The notes below the pieces were generated by a model that had not been told where the DNA came from, ran no database searches, and saw only the letters and a list, made by a program, of their open reading frames with translations. Position numbers and translations under genes: made by a program. From Timema cristinae (lineage: Eukaryota > Arthropoda > Insecta > Phasmatodea > Timematidae), in the NCBI GenBank assembly GCA_039000515.1, contig JBCFYV010011135.1, positions 14,522,376 to 14,586,375 of the forward strand: a DNA stretch of 64,000 nt, written 5' to 3'. Shown here piece by piece: positions 23,886 to 35,510 of the stretch (positions within the stretch are counted from its first letter, which is position 1; every line of letters begins with the position of its first letter).

Positions 23886-24039
23886 AACCATGTGGAAGAA
23901 GTGCTGTTTCTCTGGTGACGGAGAATACATATGTGCTGGCTCCGCTCGTCAGCACGCAATCTATATCTGGGAGAAGAGCATCGGCAACTTGGTGAAGATT
24001 CTACACGGCACAAAGGGGGAGTTGCTCCTGGACGTTGTG
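23886..24039 (+). CDS. RBBP5: RBBP5 exon 8
   Basis: It encodes TMWKKCCFSGDGEYICAGSA, then IYIWEKSIGNLVKILHGTKG and ELLLDVV. These are nearly identical to RBBP5 PWKKCCFSGDGEYI and WEKSIGNLVKILHGT.GE. Acceptor TTGATGTAG is followed by donor GTG|GTAGGT in phase 0. Confidence 0.95.
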
Positions 24040-24639
24040 GTAGGTATGCACCCGTAGCTATGTAGATGATTAGAGGTGTCGACCACGAAGTGAACTTATT
24101 TTTATACCCACAAATAAAAAAGAAACGCAGAGTATCACCAAATGCACTTGTTTCAGGGTGTCTACCATCCGGGAAAATCAGGGAAAATGGGAATTTGAAG
24201 TGATCGGGAAAAAATGGGAATAAGTCGGGAATTTGGTAAATTACAACAAAAATCCGGTAAAATGATATTTTACTCAAAATATGAAGTACAATAATCAGTA
24301 AATGATGTCATTTTGTTTGTTTGTAGCTGTGTAATATATTTTTAATTCCTAGTAGACAATTTTAAAACTTATTATTATTAAAAAAAAATTAATAGAAAAA
24401 CGAGGGTGTAAGGGGGGGGGGCCGAAGATGTGAAATACTTTTTTAGTCGGGATCTATAAGAAATGATCAGGGAAAAGGTCGGGGATTTCATTGGTCAAGT
24501 TTAGTAGACACCATGTTGTTTATTCCCATCAATAGAAAGATTTACAGTAAGATTCTAATATAAACTTTTAGAAAATATTTTCTTTATGGCATTGGATGCT
24601 TGAAAGTTAATTGCCACACTTAAAAAGTATGCCACCTAT

Positions 24640-24950
24640 ATATTCCTATCTTGAATAAGTTCTATCCAGTCCACCTCATTACTCCCTACCTCTTTCATGT
24701 CCATTATTCCCATCTGCGTCTAGGTCTTCCCACTGGTCTCTTCTTGTTGAGTTTGCCAGTCAAGACATTTAATGCGATTCTAGTTTCTTCTATTCATGTC
24801 CTGCCAACTAGTTTGCAGTCGACATTGATAACATTACCTTATTATCATCATCGTAATCAATTGTTTCCACCATTCTTCCCTCTTGTCATTACCATCACTT
24901 CACACTTTGCCATGCTAAAATTCATTACACACTCCTTCACTTCCTAATTC
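24640..24950 (-). mobile_element. Retroelement C-terminal fragment
   Basis: On the minus strand: LTGKLNKKRPVGRPRRRWE, then a segment like that of 19125-19340. Stops are present. A further diverged piece lies at about 26640-26770 in RBBP5 intron 9. Confidence 0.55.
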
Positions 24951-25035
24951 CATTCTTGTAGTTATTCAAATTATGATTCGAAAAGATAGTTTGCTTACAA
25001 TCAAGTATGCCTACGTTAATTTATTTTATCGCTGC

Positions 25036-25300
25036 TTCTTGCTAATCTGACACCTTAGCTCATTCGGTAGCATGTCTGTCTACTGAGCTAAGGGTCCCAA
25101 GTTTGATTATCGGCATGGCTGAAAAATTTATCGTTGGTGAGGAATTAACGGTGGTGGACTGGATGTTGTGTCTGTCCAGTCTTAAGTTAGATTATAAGGC
25201 ATATTAAGCTACAAAAGACTTAGTAAACCGGTAGTGGAAAATATATGGTTTGAATAAAAACTTACCCTAGCCACGGGCAGGAAAAATTGATGGATGTAAA
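25036..25300 (+). repeat. SINE-E, near-complete, in RBBP5 intron 8
   Basis: Head CACCTTAGCTCATTCGGTAG and box-B-like AAGTTTGATTATC. The body includes CTTAAGTTAGATTATAAGGC and the end CCTAGCCACGGGCAGG. Related copies: 20011, 23606 (minus), 38055, 49552 (minus) and 35745 (minus, diverged). Confidence 0.8.
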
Positions 25301-25735
25301 GAAAAACTACAACTTACCACTAAACCCTGATTTTTAAATAAACCCAGTTCTGACCACCAACATTGATTGAAAGTCACTAAAATTTGGTATTGTAGGAATA
25401 TTTTTTATCTGATTTACTGATTAAAAGCTATCAAAAGCTTCCATTAATAATTATTTAAGGATTTTTGTTTAGTTAATCTTTTCATGATTGATTAAACATG
25501 TAAAAGAACCCTGGAAGTTATGTGACAATACCTTTCCCATAAAAATTAGTAGGCCCTTTTGATCTCGCTCATAGAAATTATTCTCTTGTGCTGATATAAT
25601 CAGTCGGTTTAGAAAGTTCAATTTAAATAGGATTTATTGATCAATGATCATTTGAACTTAAATAATCTGATACCCATAATACATTTTAAAAACAATTAAA
25701 CATATATTTGTATGTTGTGGTGAATGGAAGTGTAG

Positions 25736-25948
25736 TGGCATCCGGTGCGCCCAATCGTTGCGTCCATCTCAAGTGGCGTGGTGTCAGTTTGGGCTCAGAA
25801 CCAGGTGGAAAACTGGTCCGCCTTTGCCCCCGATTTCAAAGAGTTGGACGAAAATGTTGAATACGAGGAGAGGGAGTCAGAGTTTGACCTAAGTGACAAG
25901 GACAAGCTGGTTGAACTGGGACCCAAACAGGAAGATGATGATTTTGAG
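25736..25948 (+). CDS. RBBP5: RBBP5 exon 9 (last blade and activation segment)
   Basis: It encodes WHPVRPIVASISSGVVSVWA, then QNQVENWSAFAPDFKELDEN and VEYEERESEFD. The latter is the activation segment and the start of the ASH2L-binding stretch. In vertebrates these contact the methyltransferase and ASH2L. It ends in an acidic run (QEDDDFE) at phase 0. With exon 10 this forms the WDR5-binding motif across the junction. 71 codons. Confidence 0.95.
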
Positions 25949-27440
25949 GTTAGTATTGTTTATAGTTAAAATCTGTGAAAACCCAAGATTCTCGTTTAAA
26001 AATAAAATTTGATTTTTCTTACTAACTTGAATTTATTCTAAATAAAATATAATATGGAAAGTTATCGAATTCAATTTTTTTTTTTTTGCTTTAAATATAG
26101 AATTTAAATACAGACATAATTTATATACTACCTAAAATGTTATGATAAAATTGTTTATTTTATTTCAGTTTCAGGTTGATATTTTTTCATAACCACATGT
26201 AATTTTTCAAAGATTGAATTTTTAATTATATTTTGTCAAATCAAAATTTAAGATCCAATTGAATTTGTAATTTCAAATCTAATGTGAATCTTGTTTCAAT
26301 TCTAATACTTGGGCTTTGCACGTGATTGAATGTAACTTTGAAATCGTTTGTCATCTAAGGTAAATTGACATCCTTATACATTTATCTTTATTACTTTCGC
26401 TTGGTGGAAACTACATCCTACATTTTATTTAGACTGATCCTTTTGACACAGTAAATAAATCCAGCGTGTTTTAAGACTTCTTGTATAAGATTATGGATGC
26501 GGACAAGCCTTAAAATATAGAACAAAGTCAAGTAAAAGTAAGTCCATCCACCTTTCTTGTACCTTCTTCCAAATTTAACTATATTTCAAAAAGGGAAAAG
26601 AGGTTTTAATTAAAGAGATATAATACTTACTCTTTGGCATTAGGAACTTGAAAGTTCACTGCCGTGCTTACAAAAGTACGCCACCTATCCAGTCCACCTC
26701 ATTACATCCTATTTATTTCAGGTACATTTTCATGTTATCCTCCCGTCTGCGTCCAGGTCCTTCCAATAGTTTCTTTCTGTTAGGTTTACAATACCCTGAA
26801 CACAGTTCTAGATTCATTCGTGCTGCATGTCATACCTACTGTAATCTGCGAGATTTGACTCTCTTAACAATGTCTTGTGGTGTGTACAGTTTAGGTAACT
26901 TCATCAACTCCCCAAAATCTTAATCTCTTTTTAAACCAAAATAGCTTTCTAAGCACCTTGTTTCCTAACACCATACATTTATTTTCGTCATGTAAGGTAA
27001 GAGACCATGTTTCACATTTATAGAGAACAGGTAAAACCATTGCTTTGTAAAACTCAACGAGTTTTACATTCCTTTAGAGCAGGTGAGATGTTAACAACTT
27101 ACCGACTGAATAATTGTATGCATTTCCCAACTGTATTCTTTTACTAATTTTCCAATCTAATATCGTTATTTCCAGCTAAAATTTTTCCTAAATATTCAAA
27201 CTCATTAACCATTTCAAATTATAGGTTGTTCTCTTTGTACCAAATAAATTAAAAACAATATTTAACTATAATTTGATTTATGTAAAGAGAGATATTTATA
27301 GTTTATTCATTAATGTGTCAGATCAAAATAAGGGAACCATTGCTTATACCTTATTTTAAAGTGTGCCCGCCACCCATTAAAAGACCCCAGGATTTTTTTT
27401 TTTTATGTATCAACTTGAAATATTGTTTGAACTGCCCCAG

Positions 27441-27681
27441 GTGGATGCATGCTCCATCGATCCTGTAGCAGCTTTCTGTAGTTCCGACGAGGAGAAGGAA
27501 GACACTGACACTCTGGAGTTCCTGCCGATAGCCCCCGAGGTGGAGGACCCGGAGGACGGGTGGGCAGCCCCTCCCCCTCCAACCGTGTTACCTCAGCACA
27601 AGGAGTGGGGAGACAATAACTCCCCCTCCCTCCACAAGTATCGGACATACGATATAGAATTGAAGGGAGCTCCTTCTGATG
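27441..27681 (+). CDS. RBBP5: RBBP5 exon 10 (WDR5-binding motif)
   Basis: It begins VDACSIDPVAAFCSSDEE, the equivalent of the vertebrate VDVTSVDPIAAFCSSDEE stretch that includes the WDR5-binding motif. Then come LEFLPIAPEVEDPEDG and a Pro-rich linker (APPPPTVLP), ending IELKGAPSD. The donor G|GTGAGT leaves phase 1, and the split codon gives Glu. Confidence 0.95.
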
Positions 27682-27756
27682 GTGAGTGTTCAGGATTATC
27701 GTGGAGCCACCTGGAATAACCTATAATAGAAATTAAGCAACTTAATACCCTCTTCG

Positions 27757-27965
27757 CGATACACTAGACTGCTGATGATGAGGAGATTGATGCTCGAATC
27801 TTAATCGAGTGTACTAAGGGTGGTTTTCTCTAAAATGTTTTGCACCCTTCCTTCACACAAATGCGGTACACTACCTTTAAAGATAACTTTTCTCATTCCT
27901 AAAACCATAAGCATAATTAGTACATAAATGTATAACATAAATGGGTAGTAAGACGCCGTGCTCGA
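27757..27965 (+). repeat. SINE-C in RBBP5 intron 10
   Basis: The body has GGTGGTTTTCTCTAAAATG and CACACAAATGCGG, followed by the shared tail with GGGTAGTAAGACGC. The head is degraded. Confidence 0.8.
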
Positions 27966-28701
27966 AAAAATTTATAATTAAAGTAAACCAAACATTTTGA
28001 TGCCTATACAATTCTAATAAATTAAAACTTATAATTATATATTATAATAAAATCTTAACCAACTTAATAAGAAATATTTTGAGCCATAGAACTTAAATAA
28101 CCCATAGCTGGGAATGCTAGAGATATTAAGGAATTTAAAACTGTGAGGAAATTTTGTAATGGGTCAGGGTAAGTGGTATACTACCTAGATAAGAGAATCT
28201 TTAAAATTGAAATCAGCTATTAGAAAAATCAACATAAATTAGTATCTATAGTATAAAATATACCAATTCGAACATTGTTTTCTAAATTAATTCACAGCCT
28301 GCAACGGTATTTAAACGGTTTAACATGTCACTCTCCCATTAGATGGCCAATGAAGGGGAGATTGGGATTTGAATCCCATTCACTTGTCTATAGGGTATGT
28401 TTAATAAATGGAAATTTGTGAGTTTCATTAAATTAATAATATATCCATTTATTTAAATTTAATAATTTCTATTTAAAAAATTAGTTATTTGGAATAGAGC
28501 ACTAGGCTAAATCATGGTTTAAATTGGAGGGATAGCCAGCACACTTACCTAGGTGATACTGGAGTAGAAATTGTTTAGATAGAACACTAAATAACACACA
28601 AACACATTTTTAAGGACAAACTTTCACTGTCACAGACAGCTTCATCAGGTCAAGAGAGTAGACTGACACTCTTGGTTGGACTGCAAGGTTGACTATCCAC
28701 A

Positions 28702-28860
28702 GCTGACTGTTTTTCAGGTATAATATCACTATCTGGATGGCAGTACTATGAATGAATAAATAGATAAAAAAAAACTAAAAATGGTGTTATTAACTGTAAT
28801 AATAAGTGTGCTGGTAGGAAAGAGAGGAATTACCTAACGTTGAGGTTAGGAGCTTGTCTG
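28702..28860 (+). repeat. Left inverted repeat of the Penelope-like element
   Basis: It contains GCTGACTGTTTTTCAGG at its outer end and GAGGTTAGGAGCTTGTCTG at its inner end. Its reverse complement is at 29839-30020, which has about 20 extra bases. Confidence 0.85.
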
Positions 28861-29838
28861 TCTTCCTAGCAGACCTCAACAAATTTTCACCGCTAATATT
28901 TACCTGGAAAATATCCACATCCAGAATTACTTTTCTGGATGTAGACATCACACTTCATCGGGGACACCTGAAAACAACTGTGCACACCAAGGAAACCAAC
29001 CATCAACAATACCTTCATTATGACAGCTACCACCCTATGAGCACAAAGAGATCACTCTCACATAGCCTAGCCATTAGAGCCAAAATAATTTTCTCCGACC
29101 ACAATGACCTTTTACAATACAATAAAAAATGCAACATGTTTATATGAACAGAGGCTACCCCAAAGCACTGGTGTGTATTTAAATAGACAGAGCTCAAAAT
29201 AGCGGGCCTACAACATAAACAGAAACAAACATCATCATCCCTCTGGTCACTACATACCACCCTGGACTCACAAACTCCACAATCTCTTGAAAACAGGTTT
29301 CCCCATACTGCAATCCTCCACTACTACACAACATATCTTCAAGGAACCTCCAAAAGTAACCTACAAACAACCAACCAATCTACTCAACTTACTTGTAAAA
29401 CCAAAACTGCCAGACCCCACTATTCAACCCGAACCCAAACAAATATAAGGTTAATTTCCTTGCAACCACACCCCCTGCAAAACCTGCACCATACATAAAC
29501 CAACAAATTCATTATCCACCAACATAACTAAAATAAATTATCCTATAAAAGGCCACCATACTTGTGATACTAAAACCTCATCTAGCAACTGGAATGCAAC
29601 CAGTGCCAAGCAAAATACATTGGTTTCACAACATAAATAATGAGAAGGAGAATAAATGGTCAACAACATGACACAAAAATGAAAAATAAAGATAAGCCTG
29701 TAGCATCACATGCTGAGACCTATAATCTGGAATTAAATCAATGCTATACAACCAATGTGGTTAAATCCCTGAACAAAGAAATATGTAACCCTCCACAACT
29801 AGGATATGGGAACTGACTCATCAATATATCATCAACTC

Positions 29839-30020
29839 CAGACAAGCCCCTAACCTCAACTTTAGGTAATTCCTCTCCTTCCTACCAACATACTTATTAT
29901 TACATTCAATGTCACAATAATAATTCAGTTAATAACACAATTTTTAGTTTTTTTTATCTCTTTATTTATTCATAGTGCTGCCATTTAGATAGTGATATCA
30001 TAACTGAAAAACAGTCAGCC
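29839..30020 (-). repeat. Right inverted repeat of the Penelope-like element
   Basis: It starts CAGACAAGCCCCTAACCTC and ends AACAGTCAGCC, inverted relative to 28702-28860. Confidence 0.85.
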
Positions 30021-30055
30021 TTATATAAAATATATAAACTCAACCAAACCCAAGA

Positions 30056-30293
30056 CCCCCGTCAGTTACCCTACTGACTAAGGCTTCACTCTCGTGTTCG
30101 ACTGGCCTGCTGAGGATGGGGAGATGAGGTTCAAATCCTCGTCGGATATACTGAGGGTGTTTTTTCTAAATGGTGTCCCATTCTCCTTTCACACGAATGC
30201 AGTTAGACTACCTGCTTCCTTCCTCATCCCTACGCAGTTAGAGTAATTATCATATATGTTTATAACTTGAACAGGTAGTGAGATGCGGTGTTA
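30056..30293 (+). repeat. SINE-C in RBBP5 intron 10
   Basis: Degraded head (ACTGACTAAGGCTTCACTC), box B GGTTCAAATCCTCG, the common body and a degraded tail (GAGATGCGGTGTT). Confidence 0.75.
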
Positions 30294-30568
30294 AAAAAAA
30301 CTCAAGGCATGATGCTAATTACTTTAATGAGTTTGGTTTTCTCCAAATCCACTCCTCATTCTGGTAAACCTTCTAAGACCAGGAGGATCAAGGGAAGTAT
30401 ATTAATTGTATACACGCTTTGCTTACCCTGAAGGTTAGCGGTCTTTCCTTTACTTGTTACACTATGGCCCTATCTATAAGCTATGTTATAGTAGAAACGT
30501 GCAAAGTAAGTCTATATTTTTCAGGGTAGACAAAGTATACACACTTTTGTTTTTTGTTTATGTTTTAG

Positions 30569-30585
30569 AAATCCATCCTCTTTAG
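30569..30585 (+). CDS. RBBP5: RBBP5 exon 11, terminal, with early stop
   Basis: Acceptor TATGTTTTAG is followed in frame by EIHPL and then TAG (30583-30585). The family has (D/E)E(V/I)HPL followed by a Lys-rich tail, so the exon is correctly placed. One base fewer in the CTTTAG run would keep the frame open to 30657 with a basic, Lys/Arg-rich tail. The stop may therefore be a sequence error or a real truncation of the dispensable tail. Confidence 0.75.
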
Positions 30586-30680
30586 CAACAAACAAAGGAC
30601 AAACAACAAACGGAAACAAGAAGAACATCGACGTCCTAGAATGGATGATCGAACGTAAAATGTAATGTTTATTAGTTGAA

Positions 30681-30686
30681 AATAAA
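30681..30686 (+). promoter_or_regulatory. Polyadenylation signal of RBBP5
   Basis: AATAAA lies 96 bases past the stop, followed by T/GT-rich sequence. Confidence 0.7.
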
Positions 30687-31039
30687 CTTGTAAATAGTTG
30701 TAAAGCAAGATTACTTTGTAAGCGTAATTATGCTGTATTAAATACTTTTAATAAGTTTTTTTATTAACTTTTACTTCCAGCTAATTAATTTATATATCGA
30801 GAGATGTTTTAAAGTAGTTAAGAGACTGCTTTCTTGGAAGTCAACCCTACTTTCAAAGATTTGATTCAAGAAAAGTGATTATTCAACCTCTTTAGTTTTT
30901 AACTTTCTGCTTTAAATTAATATGCCTATTTTTCAGATTTTCTCTGACTTAAGGAATGAAATTTTTAAAATAAAAACAACTATTAAAATAATAAGGGATG
31001 TACCCTTCATCTCCACCCTTATATTACACCCTTCCTTTT

Positions 31040-32240
31040 ATCCCATAATCATCTAAATGTTGCAGCCTGTGGCGGGTCAGTTAGTGACTACACTTCCTCT
31101 AACCTTCCTCTTTAAATTGCTTCCATTCTTCTCCTCTACACGTCACAATTTCTGTTATCTATTTTCTCAACTTCTTTCTTGCTTCACTTCATATCTAATA
31201 TTATCTCTATCTTCTTAGACATTCCTCTTGGGTCTTTAATCCATCTCATTACATACATGACCAATCTGAGTCTTGCTTCTCTACTATATCTACAACTTCA
31301 TTACTCCATACATCTCAGTCTTAGCTTGCTCATTATGACTACACCTCTTACTGCCATCCTTTCAGTCTTGCTTCCTCCACTATTTAATTACTCTTTCCCA
31401 TAACTTCTTCTAATTTCTAACATGTTCCTTTACAAACTTGTTTCCCATGTCCTCCACTTTCATAATCTCTCTTATATTCAATGTCCCTGTTTCTGCTGTA
31501 TGTGTGACAATGGGTACAAAGTACGCTCTGTACAACACTTCAAGGGCACTTCTCTTCTCCATAGAAAGTCTCACACACCAATAGAACAACTCTCTCTGCT
31601 GTCCTCTTGTCCTCTTCTCATTAGATCCTTTCTACGTCCATCTTCCTTCTCGATCACACTTCCAAGATATTTTACATTCTGTACTTTTCTCATTTCTACT
31701 GCATCCAACTTTATAGCTTTACTAGACCTTATCCTCTTCCTTGCTATTACCATCAATTCACTCTTTCACTTCCTCCTCTCCCCTTACCCTCAAGTCATTA
31801 GCAAACATCATCTATATCATTCTTTCCTCCCTGACTTTTCCTGTCACTTTATTCATGATCATTTACATTACCGTTACAAATAGTAATGGTGAAAGGGAAA
31901 TCCCCTGCTTCACTCCATTTTTTATTTGGAACCTTAACACAACTAATGTTATATGCTTTTCACTCTCATCACAACTCCTCTTTTCAATCCAGCCTCCATC
32001 GCTTCCCAAACTTTATTTTAATCCACACTATCATAAATAACATTACAAAGTCTTTTCCAAATTCCCATCAGCTGTCACATGGCAAAGACCAAATCTATTG
32101 TAGAACTCTGTTCCTTAAATTTGTGCTGTGCTTTCAATTTTGGCACTTTATTTTCTTTTCTCAGGTGCTTTGGTTTGTTTCGGTCACTGTCTTACGAAGC
32201 ATGTCATGGCCTATATCTGAGTAACTGGACTGTGCTACTC
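31040..32240 (-). mobile_element. Decayed LINE reverse transcriptase, 3' half
   Basis: On the minus strand from about 31880 the relic gives FANDLRVRGEEEVKE (the (F/Y)ADD-box region, Asp changed to Asn), then VQNVKYLGSVIEKEDG. Next come LYRAYFVPIVTHTAETGTLN and MEDMGNKFV-like sequence, and near 31300-31080 a GHVMR-like and a GRxRxxW-like region. Many stops break it. The order fits the thumb and C-terminal part of an insect LINE. The same family appears at 7190, 22860 and 60020. Confidence 0.7.
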
Positions 32241-32249
32241 ATACAACTG

Positions 32250-33175
32250 CGCCTTTTCAAATCATTAAGTCAAAAATAAATATATGCCACTATTGAATAA
32301 ACTATAATAATAATATCTATGAGTTATTATAATCAATGTGTCATACTATTGTCCAAGGTATTGTGTGTCGGCTGCTGCCGGCTATTTATGTAGTCTTTGA
32401 TGTCACAAAACATGTAACATGAACTACAAGAAAATCTATTTGTATACCATGAATGGTTGCTCTAAATCTCTCTATCCCAGAATTGACTCCTAGATATGAA
32501 CATGTCCTCTACCCTGTAAAGTAGAAAGTTTATACCTTGCTTGTTTACATTATGGTTCATTTATATGATAGGGCCATAGTGGAGGTCATTAAGGTAAGAC
32601 TGCAAGCTTTTATGATAATGGAGTATACCAGACCTTATTACTACAGTTAAGTATGATTGAGCCAGGGTGGCCCCTAAATCTAAAAATAAAAAAATTCTAA
32701 TTTTACTCACTAAAGTCATGTCAGAATAATAATTATGTTGTTTCAAAAATCTAAATACCCCCTTTTTTTTTATAAATACCTATTTTTAGAATTCATTCAA
32801 AATTAAATAATTGTGAGATAAGCTAATTTAAAAGAATGTTTTAATAAGATAAGTTGAAGATTTGTTCTTCTATTTATAGGTAAAATATACCATGTTCCCT
32901 GACTGATTACAAAATATCATGAACATTTCAAATTCTCTGACATTTCCTAATTTTCCTCCGTGATTGTGGCCAACCTGTGAGTACTTTCCCTCCTTTTATT
33001 CCCCTACCGTCATAAAAAAATCATTTAAGTCCTAGTTACATGCATGGACGGGATTTCAAGGGTGTAAGTAAGAAGTTATTTTTAACATTTAATTTTTGTT
33101 TTGCTTAGAAACAATTTTTTTTTTGCAAGCATCACATTTTACTAAATGTTCAGATTATATGTATATGTATTAATT
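32250..33175. other. No recognisable feature
   Basis: AT-rich intergenic sequence. I see no coding motif. Confidence 0.4.
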
Positions 33176-33181
33176 TCACTA

Positions 33182-33375
33182 GTGAATAAGGAATGAGGAG
33201 GGTTGAATTTAGAGTAGAGAAAGTGCACCCACAGTTATGTGGATGGAGAGTAGAAAACAATTTAGGAAAATCCACCCTTGGTATGCCCGACTGGGATTTG
33301 AACTATGATTTCCCCATCATTGGCAGAATAATCTATTGCGAGAGTGACGCTTTAGACCATGTGGCCATTGAATTA
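33182..33375 (-). repeat. SINE-C, tail missing
   Basis: Box B reads on the minus strand from GGGATTTGAACTATG. The head is at 33340-33375, with AGACCATGTGGCCA on the plus strand. A 17-base G run follows at 33399-33415. Confidence 0.75.
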
Positions 33376-34145
33376 GGTGGGAAAACATTTGAAGGGTAAC
33401 GGGGGGGGGGGGGGGAGTCACATATCTCAAACCTGATAGGAGACCCAGCAAATACTTTTATTTATTAATTTAAATAAGACAAAGACCTCTTTTAACCATA
33501 ATCTAAAGTGCATTAAAAAATAAAGGTTTCATGATTGTCTAACAGATGGCAGCGTTAACTCAATTTAAGTTAAAATTGGACTTTTTACCTTGTGCCTTTC
33601 ATTTTTAGGTCGGCCTAATCTCTAAATTAACAAATTTTAGTTCTAAAATAAACATTTTGTGAAAACTCGTCTAACCTTTTCATTGTTGTATAAAATAAAC
33701 TTTTGAAGTATTAATGATTTAATACTGTAAACTTCAATAAATATTTAAAAGTAGTTTTATGACAATACAACTTTTAGAGTCAATGTTTATTATACAGAAC
33801 AAAAGCTTGTTAGTCAAAAGAGTGAAAATTGTTTCCCAATAAAATAATAAACTATTATAAATAAGTCAAAACTTGCTCGACAGCTCTTTTAATTTTCATA
33901 GGACATATGAAGGCTGAAAAAAGTTATTAAGTCTACTTTCTTGTCATCGTCAGCTGTCAATTTTGATAGATTTTATTAGTACCTAATAAATATCATTAAT
34001 AAAAGAGTAAAAAAATCAAGGTCAGCCACAAAAAATATTTTTGTATTCTCTAAACAATTATTCATAGACTTAAAATCCTGGCCAAAAGGAACTCGAAACC
34101 TGTTCAACCCTATAATATTCTGAGAAACCCCCATACAATCTAGAA

Positions 34146-34587
34146 TAGTGTTTCTCAAACTGTGTGTCACGGCACATTGGTGTGCCATGAACCCTTAAAT
34201 GTTGTGCCGTCAAATTTGGACCTATATGTAAAAATTATAGGCCCATATCTGCAAATAAAGACATCAAATGTAAAAAATTGGGGAAAACAAACTCAAACTC
34301 AAACATAAAAAGAGTGTCACTTTATTCACACCTTAATATTACCGGAAAAACTAAAAAATAAAGAAATACATTTTTAAGTTTCATATTAAAATACCAATTT
34401 ATTTATTTATATATTATTACAGTTTGATACATAAAAAAAAACGTAGTTATAATTTATATATGTAAAAATATTAGTAACATAAAATCTTGAATTTCTCAGC
34501 TAAGTCATATTAATAAAATATAGTGTGCCCCCGAAAGTTATATTATTCAAAAGTGTGCCGCGAACTAGAAAAGTTTGAGAACCACTG
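34146..34587. mobile_element. hAT-type non-autonomous element (MITE)
   Basis: Terminal inverted repeats are TAGTGTTTCTCAAACT (left) and AGTTTGAGAACCACTG (right). A perfect 8-bp target-site duplication, ATCTAGAA, lies at 34138-34145 and 34588-34595. The 8-bp duplication and CAGTGxTTCTCAAAC ends are typical of hAT elements. It encodes no transposase. Confidence 0.92.
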
Positions 34588-34963
34588 ATCTAGAACCTAA
34601 AACCCAACTACCTTCAAATCTTTTATAATATTTCCCTCCCAATGGTATCTGTGGCCTACCAAAGGATCTTGTATCTTCAGGTTTCTCAACAAAAATGCTG
34701 TTTACACGCCTGTCATCACCCATAAATACCACAAAAAAAAAAACTTCAGCCTGCGGGGACTGCCTAGGTATAACTTGATTTTGTGTGAAAGAACGGTTAA
34801 GAAAATTCAAACATATTTATTTGCAGTCAACAATAATAACATTTTATTATTATCATTATTATTTGTGTTATTTTATAGGTACTGATAATATCTATGAAAA
34901 GTGACACTCCAGATAACGACTTGATATATGAGTATATTAAAATTGTTTTAGTAACTTAAGTAA

Positions 34964-35203
34964 ACCCACCTCGGTGGAGTAGTTAGCAAACGCGCTATTT
35001 TCGTGTTGAGATAAACTGCGAGGACGGGGAGACCGAGGTTCAAATCTCGGTCAGGTGAACTGGGATGGTTTTTCCAAAATGAGTTTACCCTCTTCCTCCA
35101 CGCAAATGCGGGTACACATATAGTAACCTTCCTATGCCCTAAAACCATTAGCGTAGTTAGTATATAAGCGTATAACCCAAACGGGTAGTAAGACGCGGTG
35201 CTA
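34964..35203 (+). repeat. SINE-A
   Basis: Head CACCTCGGTGGAGTAGTTAG, box B GGTTCAAATCTCGG, full body and tail (ACGGGTAGTAAGACGCGG). Confidence 0.9.
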
Positions 35204-35214
35204 TAAAAACAAAC

Positions 35215-35510
35215 AAAAAATCGACGCAAGATTTGGAAAAAGATGCCGCGAGACGGTCGCTTAGCAACGGGAGATGTTGGTCTCGGCCGCGAGAGATCAG
35301 CTTCATCGCGCGACGTCCGTAACGCCTCAGAGGATTTTAATGGGCGTCGTGAATCCCTTTACATACACCAATCAAGTTGAGGGCCGTCATCTGAAGCTTA
35401 GGGCGACACCCTAACCCCCTTATCCTCCAAGAAAATAGATCCCTACTGCTAGATCCAGTGCAGCGCTGTAGACAGTTTTGCGACGAGGCGATGAAGATAC
35501 AGGTGAGTTA
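35215..35510 (+). promoter_or_regulatory. CpG-rich block with splice-donor-like end; candidate promoter and first exon
   Basis: About 300 bases are far richer in CpG than the surroundings. They contain an RFX X-box-like site, GTCGCTTAGCAAC, at 35256-35268. The block ends with ATGAAGATACAG followed by GTGAGTTA, a good donor. It could be the start of the + strand peptide gene at 43384, or of another transcript. As sequenced, an ATG exon ending here is one base out of frame with the 43384 exon. Inference only. Confidence 0.35.

Larger units (their letters stand above)
28600..30020 (+). mobile_element. Decayed Penelope-like element with inverted terminal repeats
   Basis: The central part has an open frame (28854-29147) with ISTSRITFLDVDITLHRGHL and LHYDSYHPMSTKRSLSHSLA, the C-terminal part of Penelope-type reverse transcriptase (FLD, LH.DSxHP.STK.S..YS). 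Downstream, with stops and frameshifts, are pieces resembling the GIY-YIG region (LECNQCQAKYIGFTT, RRRINGQ..D.K). A 159-bp left repeat (28702-28860) is the inverted complement of a 182-bp right repeat (29839-30020). Outside the left repeat, 28608-28650 continues in the same family. It lies in RBBP5 intron 10. This copy is inactive. Confidence 0.8.

Noticed and set aside
27403..27648. Minus-strand open frame opposite RBBP5 exon 10
   Set aside because: Shadow of the real, conserved exon.
28600..28660. Hammerhead-ribozyme-like motif on the minus strand (CTGATGA, GAAA, GTC)
   Set aside because: Penelope-like elements can carry hammerheads, and stem II can form, but I could not pair stem I or stem III. 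A covariance-model search would be decisive.
31422..32224. Plus-strand Leu/Ser/His-rich open frames
   Set aside because: They are antisense to the decayed LINE reverse transcriptase.
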